From NCBI RefSeq assembly GCF_039812505.1, contig NZ_JBDIAQ010000001.1, positions 1 through 64,000 on the forward strand: a DNA stretch of 64,000 nt, in the 5' to 3' direction. Shown one piece after another: positions 15,050-22,848 of this stretch (its first letter is position 1; every line of letters begins with the position of its first letter). The translations under genes and the position numbers were made by a program. The notes below the pieces were generated by a model. The model did no database searches. It was given only the letters and a program-made list of their open reading frames with translations, and was not told where the DNA came from. This DNA is from Intrasporangium_A sp039812505. GTDB taxonomy: Bacteria > Actinomycetota > Actinomycetes > Actinomycetales > Dermatophilaceae.

Positions 15050-17971
15050 TCAGAACCCACTCGCCATGTTCGTGAACCGGCTGTAGTGGCCCTGGAACGC
15101 CACCGTGATCGTGTCGGTCGGGCCGTTGCGGTGCTTCGCCACGATCAGGTCGGCCTCGCCCTCCCGGGGTGAGTCCTTCTCGTAGGCCGCCTCGCGGTGC
15201 AGCAGGATCACCATGTCCGCGTCCTGCTCGATGGAGTTGTGCACGGTGACGCCGTTCGCGATGAAGTTGTGGGTGCCGAGCACGGTCGCGTCGTAGACCT
15301 GCTCGACGCCGTCCGGCTCGATCGCGACCACCTCGTCCCACAGGACGTCGTTGGCCGCCTCCAGGTCGAGCTCGAGGCTGTCGAACAGCTCTGCAATCCG
15401 TTCCAGGTCGAGGCCCGCCTCACCTCCGACCAGGTCCGCCTCGAGGTCCTCGGGGCGCACCGTGACCCGGCCCCGGCCCTCGGACGCGGCCCCCGCCTGC
15501 GGGGCCCCCACCTGCGAGGCCTCCGGCCCGGAGCGCTCCCGCACGATCCGCAGCAGCGACTCCGCGGCGGCCGAGCGCCCGGAGTGCACCGCGATCTCCT
15601 GCAGGAAACGGCGCTGGTCGTCGACCCCGGCCACGTCCAGCGACCAGCCGGCCCCGCACCCCCCACGCAGCACCGTCGAGATCCCGAAGCGCAGCAGCAG
15701 GCGCGACACGTCCTCCAGCAGCCGGCGCGAGGCGTGCCGCAGCACGACCCGCCCCTCACGCGAAGCCTCGTCGACGGCGATCTCCCCGTCGAGCGCCCAC
15801 AGCGCGTCGAGCAGCAGCGCGATCTGCCGCTTCGGGAAGGAGGCGATATCGGGCATGAGGGACCGCTGCGCCATCGGCACCACGTCGAAGCCGATCGTGC
15901 AGCCGAGCCGCTCGAGCCGACGGCCGGGCCGGTCCTTCGTCCGCGACGAGAGGAGCTGCGCACCGGTGCGCAGGTCGCGGTCCTCCAGCACCTGCTCGAA
16001 CTCCTCCGGCGCCGGGACATGCCGCGGCACCGCCACCCGCTCCCCCGCGCGCAGCTCGCCGAGCGGCGCCCAGCCGGCCACCGTCAGGAACGGGTGGTTG
16101 TCGGTCGCGCGGACCTGCTTGCCCGACGCGAGGGTGAGCCGGAACACCGAACGCACCCCCGTCGGGAACACCGCGGTCATCGGGCGCATGACGTGCCGCA
16201 GCGACTCGTCCAGGCCCCACACCGGCACCTCGTGCCCGGGGTGGCGCTCGAACTCGTCGAGCAGCTCGCGGATCGACATCTCCGCGCCGGTGTCGGCCCG
16301 CAGGATCCGCGTCTCACCGGTCAGGCACCCCGACTCGCGCAGGTCGCTCATCTGCGGCTTCTTGTCGGTGCGCTGCTCCGGGCCGCGGTTGAGCTGCGAG
16401 ATCGCGATGACCGGCACCTCGAGCTCCTTGGCCAGCAGCTTGAGCGCCCGGGAGAACTCCGAGACCTCCTGCTGGCGCGACTCGACCCGCTTACCCGACG
16501 ACATGAGCTGCAGGTAGTCGATGACGACCAGCTTGAGGTTGCTGCGCTGCTTGAGTCGGCGGCACTTGGCCCGGATCTCCATCAGCGACATGTTCGGCGA
16601 GTCGTCGATGAACAACGGCGCGTCCGACACCCGCGCCATCGTCGAGGCCAGGCGGGTCCAGTCCTCCTCACGCATCGTGCCCTTGCGCATGTGCTGCAGC
16701 TGGATGCCGGCCTCGGCCGACAGCAGCCGCATGGTGATCTCGGTGCGGCTCATCTCGAGCGAGAACACCACCGAGGCCAGCTTGTGCTTGATCGCCGCGG
16801 TGCGCGCCACGTCGAGGCCGAGCGTCGAGTTGTGCGTGGGCACCAGCGACTCGCCCGCCAGGTACAGGTGGTCCGCGGCGGCCACCTCGATGCAACGGAC
16901 CGGCACCGAGCCGCAGGGCGTGACAGACTCGACCTTCCACTGCGCCGGGCCGACCCGACGCACGCCCCGGCCGGGCGCCCGCTCGATCGTCACGACGCGA
17001 CCCCGCTGGGCGGCATACCGGGCCTGGGCGGTGGTCACCACGCGTGTGGGGCCGCCGTCGAGCGAGACGGCCCACTGGTGCTGCTCGTCGGCGACGATGA
17101 CCGCCCCGTCGGACAGCTCGACCCGGCAGCACGGGCGCCCGTGCATCACGTCGGTCGCCGCGACGACCCGGGTCGGCCGGCCGTCGCCGCCCAGGACGAG
17201 CTCGCCCACGGCGACCGAGCCCATCGTCGTCCAGCCCCCGGGGATGGGCAGCGGCGTGTCGAGCGCGAGGGCCTTGCCCATCGCCGGGCGCGCGGCCAGC
17301 ACGATCATCTGGCCCGGGTGCAGCCCGTTGGTCAGCGAGTCGAGGTCGGTGAACCCGGTGGGCACGCCGGTCATCTCGCCCGACCGTCCGGTCGCCACCT
17401 CGATCTCGTCGACGGTGGCCTCGATCAGCTCGCCGATGGCGTGGTAGTCCTCGCCGCCGCGCGTGTCGGACACGGAGTAGACCTCGGCCTGGGCCGCGTT
17501 GACGATGTCCTCGACGTCGCCGCCGCCCTGCGCGTAGCCGAGCTGCACGATCCGGGTGCCGGCCTCGACCAGCCGGCGCAGCACCGCCCGCTCGGCCACG
17601 ATCTGCGCGTAGTAGCCCGCGTTGGCCGCGGTCGGCACCGAGGCGATGAGCTGGTGCAGGTAGGCCTGCCCGCCGATGCGCGTCAGGTCGCCGCGCTTGG
17701 TCAGCTCGTCGGAGACGGTGATTGCGTCGGCCGGCTCGCCGCGGCCGTACAGGTCGAGGATCGCGTCGTAGACGACCTCGTGCGCCGGGCGGTAGAAGTC
17801 GGTGCCCTTGAGCACCTCGACACAGTCGGCGATCGCGTCCTTCGACAGGAGCATGCCGCCCAGCACCGACTGCTCGGCACCGACGTCCTGCGGGGGGAGC
17901 CGGTCGTCCGGGGGTCCGTCGCCGCGCGCCGACCCGGCGAACGCACTCGTGCTCAGCTCGTCGAGCGACAC
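15050..17971 (-). CDS. dnaB: Replicative DNA helicase DnaB with two inteins
   Basis: The precursor is 973 residues from GTG 17971, chosen because GAGGGGG precedes it. Removing the inteins leaves 461 residues, the normal actinobacterial DnaB length. The extein has the N-terminal DnaB domain (about 28-130). The RecA-like helicase core contains the Walker A motif RPAMGK|ST split by intein 1 (precursor residues 234-381), the Walker B region VVIDYLQLM, and SDLRESG|SIEQDAD split by intein 2 (549-912). DnaB unwinds DNA ahead of the replisome. Both insertions are at catalytic, conserved sites, so splicing is essential. The gene is alone on its transcript and preceded by a cluster of DnaA-box-like sites. 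Confidence 0.97.
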   Translation of the reverse strand: MSLDELSTSAFAGSARGDGPPDDRLPPQDVGAEQSVLGGMLLSKDAIADCVEVLKGTDFYRPAHEVVYDAILDLYGRGEPADAITVSDELTKRGDLTRIGGQAYLHQLIASVPTAANAGYYAQIVAERAVLRRLVEAGTRIVQLGYAQGGGDVEDIVNAAQAEVYSVSDTRGGEDYHAIGELIEATVDEIEVATGRSGEMTGVPTGFTDLDSLTNGLHPGQMIVLAARPAMGKALALDTPLPIPGGWTTMGSVAVGELVLGGDGRPTRVVAATDVMHGRPCCRVELSDGAVIVADEQHQWAVSLDGGPTRVVTTAQARYAAQRGRVVTIERAPGRGVRRVGPAQWKVESVTPCGSVPVRCIEVAAADHLYLAGESLVPTHNSTLGLDVARTAAIKHKLASVVFSLEMSRTEITMRLLSAEAGIQLQHMRKGTMREEDWTRLASTMARVSDAPLFIDDSPNMSLMEIRAKCRRLKQRSNLKLVVIDYLQLMSSGKRVESRQQEVSEFSRALKLLAKELEVPVIAISQLNRGPEQRTDKKPQMSDLRESGCLTGETRILRADTGAEMSIRELLDEFERHPGHEVPVWGLDESLRHVMRPMTAVFPTGVRSVFRLTLASGKQVRATDNHPFLTVAGWAPLGELRAGERVAVPRHVPAPEEFEQVLEDRDLRTGAQLLSSRTKDRPGRRLERLGCTIGFDVVPMAQRSLMPDIASFPKRQIALLLDALWALDGEIAVDEASREGRVVLRHASRRLLEDVSRLLLRFGISTVLRGGCGAGWSLDVAGVDDQRRFLQEIAVHSGRSAAAESLLRIVRERSGPEASQVGAPQAGAASEGRGRVTVRPEDLEADLVGGEAGLDLERIAELFDSLELDLEAANDVLWDEVVAIEPDGVEQVYDATVLGTHNFIANGVTVHNSIEQDADMVILLHREAAYEKDSPREGEADLIVAKHRNGPTDTITVAFQGHYSRFTNMASGF
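15236..16327 (-). other. DnaB intein 2 (364 residues, with degenerate LAGLIDADG endonuclease)
   Basis: It begins with Cys (CLTGETRILRADTG), has the block B Thr/His region (RATDNHPF) and ends ATVLGTHNFIANGVTVHN before Ser+1 of the extein. These are the marks of a standard class 1 intein. The middle holds LLLDALWALDGEIAVDEASR, which resembles a LAGLIDADG motif with decay, so homing may be lost or weak. An Ala/Gly/Glu-rich linker lies near intein residues 268-290. Confidence 0.9.
16829..17272 (-). other. DnaB intein 1 (148-residue class 3 mini-intein in the P-loop)
   Basis: It starts with Ala rather than Cys/Ser (ALALDTPLPIPGGW) and ends LVPTHN, inserted between Lys and Ser of the Walker A motif. 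The Trp (DEQHQW), Cys (PVRCIEV) and Thr (VPTHN) expected of class 3 inteins (WCT signature) are all present. No endonuclease domain is present. The same site and class are known from the mycobacterial DnaB intein 1. Confidence 0.88.
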
Positions 17972-18094
17972 AGATCCCCCTCGCAGATGTGACAACGGCC
18001 CCTGACTCCCCCACTCCAGCACCGACCGGTGACAGTGGCCCGGCGGGGGCGGCCCTCACGCTAGGACCGGGCTGCTCGGGGTGGCAATTCGGCC

Positions 18095-18265
18095 TGTGGA
18101 CAAGGTGTGGAAAGTTCGTCCGACACGCCGTCAACAGCTGTGGAGAAGGTGTGTGCACAACTGTGGGTTGTGGCCCAGGTCACACCGGTTTGTGCTCAGC
18201 AACCTGCAAGAACGATGTCCACTGCCTGTGGACCGAAATCTCTCGGGGGCTGTGCGTTGTCCACA
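18095..18265. promoter_or_regulatory. Cluster of DnaA-box-like sequences upstream of dnaB
   Basis: Two perfect TTGTCCACA boxes occur in opposite orientation (TGTGGACAA 18095-18103 and TTGTCCACA 18257-18265). Between them are TGTGGAAAG (18106-18114), TGTGGAGAA (18139-18147), TGTGCACAA (18152-18160) and TGTGGACCG (18227-18235), each one or two bases from consensus. Six boxes in 171 bases upstream of the helicase gene suggest DnaA binding for regulation or titration. No AT-rich unwinding element is seen, so a working origin is unlikely. Confidence 0.65.
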
Positions 18266-18515
18266 GGGGCATGACCCGGAACCTGCTCCCGCACGTTCCT
18301 GCCGACGGTTCCGTATGCCGCCCACCTCCTCCCGCTCGGCCCGCACGACGTGCTTTCCGCGGGTTGGACGCGTCGGCGGCTCCGCACCTCGCGGTTCTGC
18401 CCGGCCCGGTCAGGTCCGCCCCGGGCGGTGCCGAGCCGGCCGCGCGGGCCGGGGTCTCGCCGGGTTGCCTGCAGGCGGTGCGCAGCGGCCCGATCCGGTG
18501 CGCCCGGGCCCGGTC

Positions 18516-18521
18516 TACCGT
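18516..18521 (+). promoter_or_regulatory. -10 hexamer for leaderless DUF2277 gene
   Basis: TACCGT is placed six bases before ATG 18528. No ribosome binding site lies between them, so the mRNA is probably leaderless. Confidence 0.5.
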
Positions 18522-18527
18522 GGTCGC

Positions 18528-18800
18528 ATGTGCCGGAACATCCGCCAGCTGCACAACTTCGAGCCTCCCGCGACCAGCGAGGAGGTGCGTGCGGCGGCGC
18601 TCCAGTACGTCCGCAAGGTCAGCGGCAGCGCCAGGCCCAGCCGGGCCAACCAGCCGGCCTTCGACGAGGCCGTCGAGGCGGTCGCGCACGCCACCGCGCA
18701 CCTGCTGGAGCACCTGACCACCAGCGCCCCGCCGAGGAACCGCGAGGTCGAGGCGGCCCGGGCCCGCGAGCGCAGCCGGCTCCGCTTCGGCACCGCCTGA
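18528..18800 (+). CDS. DUF2277 family small protein
   Basis: The 90-residue protein starts MCRNIRQLHNFEPPATSEEV, the strongly conserved N-terminus I know for DUF2277, and continues AALQYVRKVSGSARPSRANQ. The helical C-terminal tail is rich in Arg and Glu. Members are small cytoplasmic proteins of unknown role, often near DNA-repair or alkylation genes; here an AlkD-like gene lies 1 kb downstream. The start is fixed by the conserved N-terminus. The conserved Cys and His near the N-terminus could bind metal (inference). Confidence 0.9.
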   Translation: MCRNIRQLHNFEPPATSEEVRAAALQYVRKVSGSARPSRANQPAFDEAVEAVAHATAHLLEHLTTSAPPRNREVEAARARERSRLRFGTA

Positions 18801-18831
18801 CGGCGGCCCGGTACACCCGGTCCGGGCCAGG

Positions 18832-19176
18832 TCAGGTCGTGAGCGCGAGGTCGAGGACCACCCACAGGCCCAACGCGCCGAGCAGCAGCGTCGCCGCGGT
18901 CACCACGAGCACCTCGGACAGGGCCAGCGGCACCGGGGCGTGCGGGAAGCGCGGTGCGATCTGCCGGGTCCGCCGCCGGGTCCCGAGCAGGATGTAGCCC
19001 GCGCTGACGCAGGCGATCGCGACCATCGCCAGCACCACCACGCCGAAGCGGTCCACGAAGCGCATCAGCAGCAGCGACCCGGCCAGGAAGCTGACCATCG
19101 TGCGCTGCCAGGCCAGCTCGGTGCGCTCCGGCTGCAGACCCGGGTCGTCGCGGTCGTGCCAGACCGAGCCCTTCAT
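18832..19176 (-). CDS. DUF202 membrane protein, second of a pair
   Basis: The 114-residue protein begins MKGSVWHDRDDPGLQPERTE, followed by LAWQRTMVSFLAGSLLLMRF, the DUF202 signature (ERTxLAWQRT). It has three hydrophobic helices near 32-50, 56-76 and 90-112. Its ATG overlaps the TGA of the upstream DUF202 gene. The pair therefore forms a translationally coupled operon, as is common for this family. The proteins probably work as a heteromer in the membrane. Function unknown. Confidence 0.88.
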   Translation of the reverse strand: MKGSVWHDRDDPGLQPERTELAWQRTMVSFLAGSLLLMRFVDRFGVVVLAMVAIACVSAGYILLGTRRRTRQIAPRFPHAPVPLALSEVLVVTAATLLLGALGLWVVLDLALTT

Positions 19177-19565
19177 CGCCACAGGGTGAAGACGATGACC
19201 AGCACGAGCGCCGCCGCCAGCGCCCCGCCGACGGCCAGCAGCGGCACGAGCACGGGGAACGGCAGCGGGGTCTTCTCCCGCATCGCCCGCTCCACCCGCA
19301 GCCAGCGCAGCCCGGCGCCGACGCTGACCAGAAGGCCCAGCACGAGCAGCCCGATGACGAACACGGTCCGCAGCGGGGTGACCAGCGTGTCGGCCAGGAA
19401 GCCCTCGATCGCGATCCCGCCGGCGATCAGCGCCATCCCGGTGCGGATCCAGGCCAGGAAGGTGCGCTCGTTGGCCAGCGTGAACCGCGGGTCCGGCTCG
19501 GCGCCGCCGGGCAGCAGCCACCGCGCCAGCCGGCTGCGCGGCACCTCGTGCGCGTCACCGGTCAT
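19173..19565 (-). CDS. DUF202 (YidH-type) membrane protein, first of a pair
   Basis: This 130-residue protein carries DPRFTLANERTFLAWIRTGM, the YidH/DUF202 signature, and three hydrophobic helices (near 40-60, 66-86 and 104-128). It is translated first and coupled by an ATGA overlap to a second DUF202 protein. The N-terminal 20 residues are polar and basic, facing the cytoplasm. No enzyme motif is seen. Yeast relatives (VTC1-like) sit in polyphosphate-related complexes, but that role cannot be inferred here. Confidence 0.9.
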   Translation of the reverse strand: MTGDAHEVPRSRLARWLLPGGAEPDPRFTLANERTFLAWIRTGMALIAGGIAIEGFLADTLVTPLRTVFVIGLLVLGLLVSVGAGLRWLRVERAMREKTPLPFPVLVPLLAVGGALAAALVLVIVFTLWR

Positions 19566-19751
19566 GTCGGCAGGCTAGGGGATCGAGGGTGCCGGGCGCG
19601 GGACGCCCACCACCCCCGGCCCGCTGCCCGGCCCCGCCCCGCCCTACCGGGGCCGTGGGGCGCGGAGGCGACACGGCGGCATACCGGTGGCGCGACGAGA
19701 CCGCCCACCCTGCCCGTGCCCGCGTCGGGGCCACGCGCTACCTTGTGCACC

Positions 19752-20453
19752 GTGACCGGCGCGAACGAGGCCTTCGTCGCGGCCGTGCAGGCCGCGCTCA
19801 CGCAGCGCGCCGACCCGGTGCGCGCGGTCGGGCAGCAGCGCTACATGAAGTCCGCGATGCCCTACCACGGCCTGACGAGCCCGGAGCTCAAGCGCGCCCT
19901 CACGCCCGTGCTGCGCGAGGTGGCCATGGGCTCGCCAGAGGAGTGGCTCGCCACGATCGAGGCCCTCTGGTCGCGGGCCACCCACCGCGAGCAGTGGTAT
20001 GCCGCTCTCGCCCTCGCGCGGCACCGCCCCTACCGCGGCTGGCTCGGTGCCGAGGGAATGGCCCTGTGGGAGCGGCTGATCCGCGAGGGAGCCTGGTGGG
20101 ACGTCGTGGACGACATCGCCACGCACCTGGTGCGTGACACGCTGCTCGCGACGCCCGGTGCCGAGTCCGACCGGATCCGCAGCTGGGCACGCAGCGACTC
20201 GGTGTGGGTGCGCCGCGCAGCGATCCTCTGCCAGGTCGGGGCCGGCGCGCGGCTCGACGAGGACCTGCTCGCCGACGTCATCGCACCGAACGTCGCAGAC
20301 CCGGAGTTCTTCGTCCGCAAGGCGATCGGCTGGGCGCTGCGGGACCACGCCCGGGTCGCGCCGGGATGGGTGCTGCGCTTCGTCCACCGGCACCCCGGCC
20401 TGTCCCAGCTGTCCCGGCGGGAGGCGCTCAAGCGCGTCGGTGCGCCTGCGTGA
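19752..20453 (+). CDS. AlkD-like DNA alkylation repair protein (HEAT repeats)
   Basis: The 233-residue protein is almost all helical, with the AlkD/AlkC-type pattern: QQRYMKSAMPYHGLTSPEL at the N-terminus, LWSRATHREQWYAALALA, the WWDVVDDIATHLV segment and RKAIGWALRDHARVAPGWV near the end. AlkD glycosylases excise N3- and N7-alkylated purines using HEAT-like repeats. GTG 19752 is chosen because TACCTT (19739-19744) lies seven bases upstream, making a leaderless mRNA, and because earlier codons in frame lack coding character. Its stop overlaps the next start (GTGA), so it is co-transcribed with a MATE transporter. Confidence 0.9.
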   Translation: MTGANEAFVAAVQAALTQRADPVRAVGQQRYMKSAMPYHGLTSPELKRALTPVLREVAMGSPEEWLATIEALWSRATHREQWYAALALARHRPYRGWLGAEGMALWERLIREGAWWDVVDDIATHLVRDTLLATPGAESDRIRSWARSDSVWVRRAAILCQVGAGARLDEDLLADVIAPNVADPEFFVRKAIGWALRDHARVAPGWVLRFVHRHPGLSQLSRREALKRVGAPA

Positions 20454-21769
20454 CGAGCGACCACCGGCGCGAGATCCTCCGCCTCGCGGTACCGGCGTTC
20501 CTCGCGCTGGTGGCCGAGCCGCTCTTCCTGCTGGCCGACTCCGCGATCGTGGGCCACCTCGGCACGGCCGAGCTGGCCGGGCTCGGCATCGCCAGCACCG
20601 CGCTGCTGACCGCCTCCGGGGTGTTCGTCTTCCTGGCCTACGGGACGACCAGCGTCGTCGCGCGTCACCTCGGCGCCGGCGACCGGCGCGCGGCGGTGGC
20701 GGCCGGTGTCGACGGTTGCTGGCTCGCGGTCGGGCTCGGCGTGCCGACCGCGAGCGCCGTCGCGGTGTGGGCCGAGCCGATCTGCGCGCTCTTCGGTGCC
20801 GGTCCCGAGGTGCTGGCCCAGGCGGCCACGTACCTGCGGGTGTCCGCGCCCGGGCTGCCGGGGATGCTCGTCGTGCTCGCCGTGACCGGCGTGCTGCGCG
20901 GGCTGCAGGACACCACGACACCGCTGGCCGTGTCGGTCCTCGGCTTCGGCGCGAACGTCGTCCTCAACATCGGGCTGGTCTACGGGCTCGGCTGGGGCAT
21001 CGCCGGCTCGGCCTGGGGGACGGTGATCGCCCAGACCGGGATGGCGGCCGCGCTCGCGCTCGTGCTGGTGCGCCAGGCCCGGGTGCTGCGGGCCCCGCTC
21101 GGACCGCACCCGGGCCGGGTGCTGGCCGCGGCCCGCACCGGGGCGCCACTGCTGGTGCGCACCCTCGCGCTGCGGGCCACCCTGCTGCTGACCACCTGGG
21201 TCGCTGCCTCGATGGGCGAGGTGACCCTGGCCGCCCACCAGGTCGCCATGACGTGCTGGTCGTTCCTCGCCTTCGCCCTCGACGCCCTGGCCATCGCGGC
21301 CCAGGCGATCACCGGGCGCGCCCTCGGGGCCGGCGACCGCGGGGCCGTCCGGACCGCCATGGGCACCATGGTCCGCTGGGGCGTCTGGGGCGGGCTGGGA
21401 CTCGGCCTGCTCGTCGTGGCCGGGCACAGCGTCATACCGGCGCTGTTCACCCCGGAGCCCGACGTCCGGACCGCGCTGGCCGCGGCCCTGGTCGTCGTCG
21501 GGCTCGGGCAGGCGGTGTCGGGCTACGTGTTCGTGCTCGACGGCGTGCTGATCGGCGCCGGCGACGGCACCTGGCTGGCCTGGGGCTACGTCGTGGCGCT
21601 GGTCGGGTACCTGCCGATCGTGCTGTGGGTGCGCGCGGCCGGCTCCACCGGCTCGCCCCGGCACGACGTCGTGATCCTCTGGGTCGCGTTCACCGCGCTG
21701 ATGGCGCTGCGGGCCGTCGTGCTCGGCTGGCGGGCGCGGCAGGACGGCTGGATGCGCCTCGGCGCCTGA
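20450..21769 (+). CDS. MATE/DinF-family multidrug efflux transporter
   Basis: The 439-residue membrane protein has about twelve hydrophobic helices in two related halves. The N-terminal part includes LAVPAFLALVAEPLFLLADS and AIVGHLGTAELAGLGIAS, a hallmark of DinF-type MATE proteins; the second half includes GEVTLAAHQVAMTCWSFLAF and AITGRALGAGD. These transporters exchange Na+ or H+ for organic cations. Translation starts at GTG 20450, overlapping the AlkD stop by four bases. From memory, Streptomyces also keeps a DinF-like gene near dnaB. No lesion is visible. Confidence 0.93.
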   Translation: MTSDHRREILRLAVPAFLALVAEPLFLLADSAIVGHLGTAELAGLGIASTALLTASGVFVFLAYGTTSVVARHLGAGDRRAAVAAGVDGCWLAVGLGVPTASAVAVWAEPICALFGAGPEVLAQAATYLRVSAPGLPGMLVVLAVTGVLRGLQDTTTPLAVSVLGFGANVVLNIGLVYGLGWGIAGSAWGTVIAQTGMAAALALVLVRQARVLRAPLGPHPGRVLAAARTGAPLLVRTLALRATLLLTTWVAASMGEVTLAAHQVAMTCWSFLAFALDALAIAAQAITGRALGAGDRGAVRTAMGTMVRWGVWGGLGLGLLVVAGHSVIPALFTPEPDVRTALAAALVVVGLGQAVSGYVFVLDGVLIGAGDGTWLAWGYVVALVGYLPIVLWVRAAGSTGSPRHDVVILWVAFTALMALRAVVLGWRARQDGWMRLGA

Positions 21770-21882
21770 GCCCGGCCGCACCACGACTGTGAGGTATCCC
21801 AAGCGGTCCCGGGCCCGCCGAGGCGGGTGAATCGTGATGGGATTGTGGGGCATGGTCGGAGACGGTCCGAGAGGAGCGCGAC

Positions 21883-22848
21883 GTGACACCATACGACCTG
21901 GTCACGATGGGACGGGTGGGCGTCGACCTCTACCCACAGCAGCACGACGTGCCACTCGAGGTAGTCCGGACCTTCGAACGCTTCCTCGGCGGGAGCGCGG
22001 CCAACGTCTCGGTGGCGGCAGCCCGGTACGGGCGTCGCGTCGCCCTCATCAGCCGGGTGGGTGACGACGCCTTCGGCCGGTTCATCCGCTCGGAGCTGCT
22101 CCGGCTCGACGTCGACACCGAGTTCCTCACCACGGTGGAGGACCCCACCCCCACCTCGCTGACGTTCTGCGAGATCTACCGGCCCGACCACTTCCCGCTC
22201 GTCTTCTACCGCTACCCGACGGCACCGGACCTCCTGATCCAGCCGGGATCCCTGCCGCTGGAGGCGATCCGTGCGGCCCGCGTCTTCTGGGCGACCGGCA
22301 CCGGGCTCTCGCAGGAGCCGAGCCGGTCCGCGCAGCACGCCGCCTGGGACGCACGCGGTCGGGCGCAGTGGACCATCCTCGACCTGGACTACCGCGAGCC
22401 GTTCTGGTCCTCCCCGGCCGCCGCCGCCGAGCAGCTCCAGGGGGCCCTGCCGAAGGTGACCACGGTCGTGGGGACCGCCGCGGAGTGCGCGATGGTCACC
22501 GGCAAGGCCGACGCGTGGGCCGCGGCCGAGGCCCTGTTCGCGCACGGTCTCGAACTGGTCATCGTCAAACGGGGTCGGCTCGGGGTGCTGGCGATGTCGC
22601 GCGAGGCACAGGTCGAGGTGCCCGCCTTCCCGACCGAGGTGGTCAGCGGGCTCGGCTCGTCGGACGCCTTCGGCGGGGCGCTCGTGCACGGTCTGCTCAG
22701 CGGCTGGGACCTGCGCCGGATGCTGAGCTTCGCGAGCATCGCCGGGGCGATCGTCGCCTCGCGGGCCGAGGCCTCCACGGCCATGCCGACGGCGGCCGAG
22801 GTCGACCGGCTCCTGGACGACGTGGGCCTGCAGGACGAGTTCTCCTGA
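21883..22848 (+). CDS. PfkB-family sugar kinase, 5-dehydro-2-deoxygluconokinase (IolC)-like
   Basis: The 321-residue protein has the PfkB N-terminal motif (FLGGSAANVSVAAARYGRRV) and an overall pattern like IolC, the inositol-catabolic kinase (MGRVGVDLYPQQ at the start, FYRYPTAPDLLI). The usual GAGD of motif 2 reads GLGSSDAFGGALVHG, so the anion-hole glycines are changed while the catalytic Asp remains. GTG 21883 is preceded by GAGAGGAG. No other inositol-catabolism gene is adjacent. The substrate assignment is therefore tentative, and the altered motif may lower or change activity. Confidence 0.85.
   Translation: MTPYDLVTMGRVGVDLYPQQHDVPLEVVRTFERFLGGSAANVSVAAARYGRRVALISRVGDDAFGRFIRSELLRLDVDTEFLTTVEDPTPTSLTFCEIYRPDHFPLVFYRYPTAPDLLIQPGSLPLEAIRAARVFWATGTGLSQEPSRSAQHAAWDARGRAQWTILDLDYREPFWSSPAAAAEQLQGALPKVTTVVGTAAECAMVTGKADAWAAAEALFAHGLELVIVKRGRLGVLAMSREAQVEVPAFPTEVVSGLGSSDAFGGALVHGLLSGWDLRRMLSFASIAGAIVASRAEASTAMPTAAEVDRLLDDVGLQDEFS

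Noticed and set aside
15197..17992. 931-codon open frame on the plus strand opposite dnaB
   Set aside because: It is a GC-skew shadow of the dnaB codons; its translation is Arg/His/Gly-rich with no motif, and the minus strand encodes an unmistakable DnaB with inteins.
18095..18265. DnaA-box cluster considered as oriC
   Set aside because: No AT-rich unwinding region is seen and the neighbours are not dnaA/dnaN; the rsmG-parA-parB order places oriC beyond the right window edge.
20450..21769. MATE protein considered as the missing MurJ
   Set aside because: The helices and signature (HLGTAELAGLGIAS, AITGRALGAGD) are those of DinF-type MATE exporters; MurJ-specific motifs are absent.
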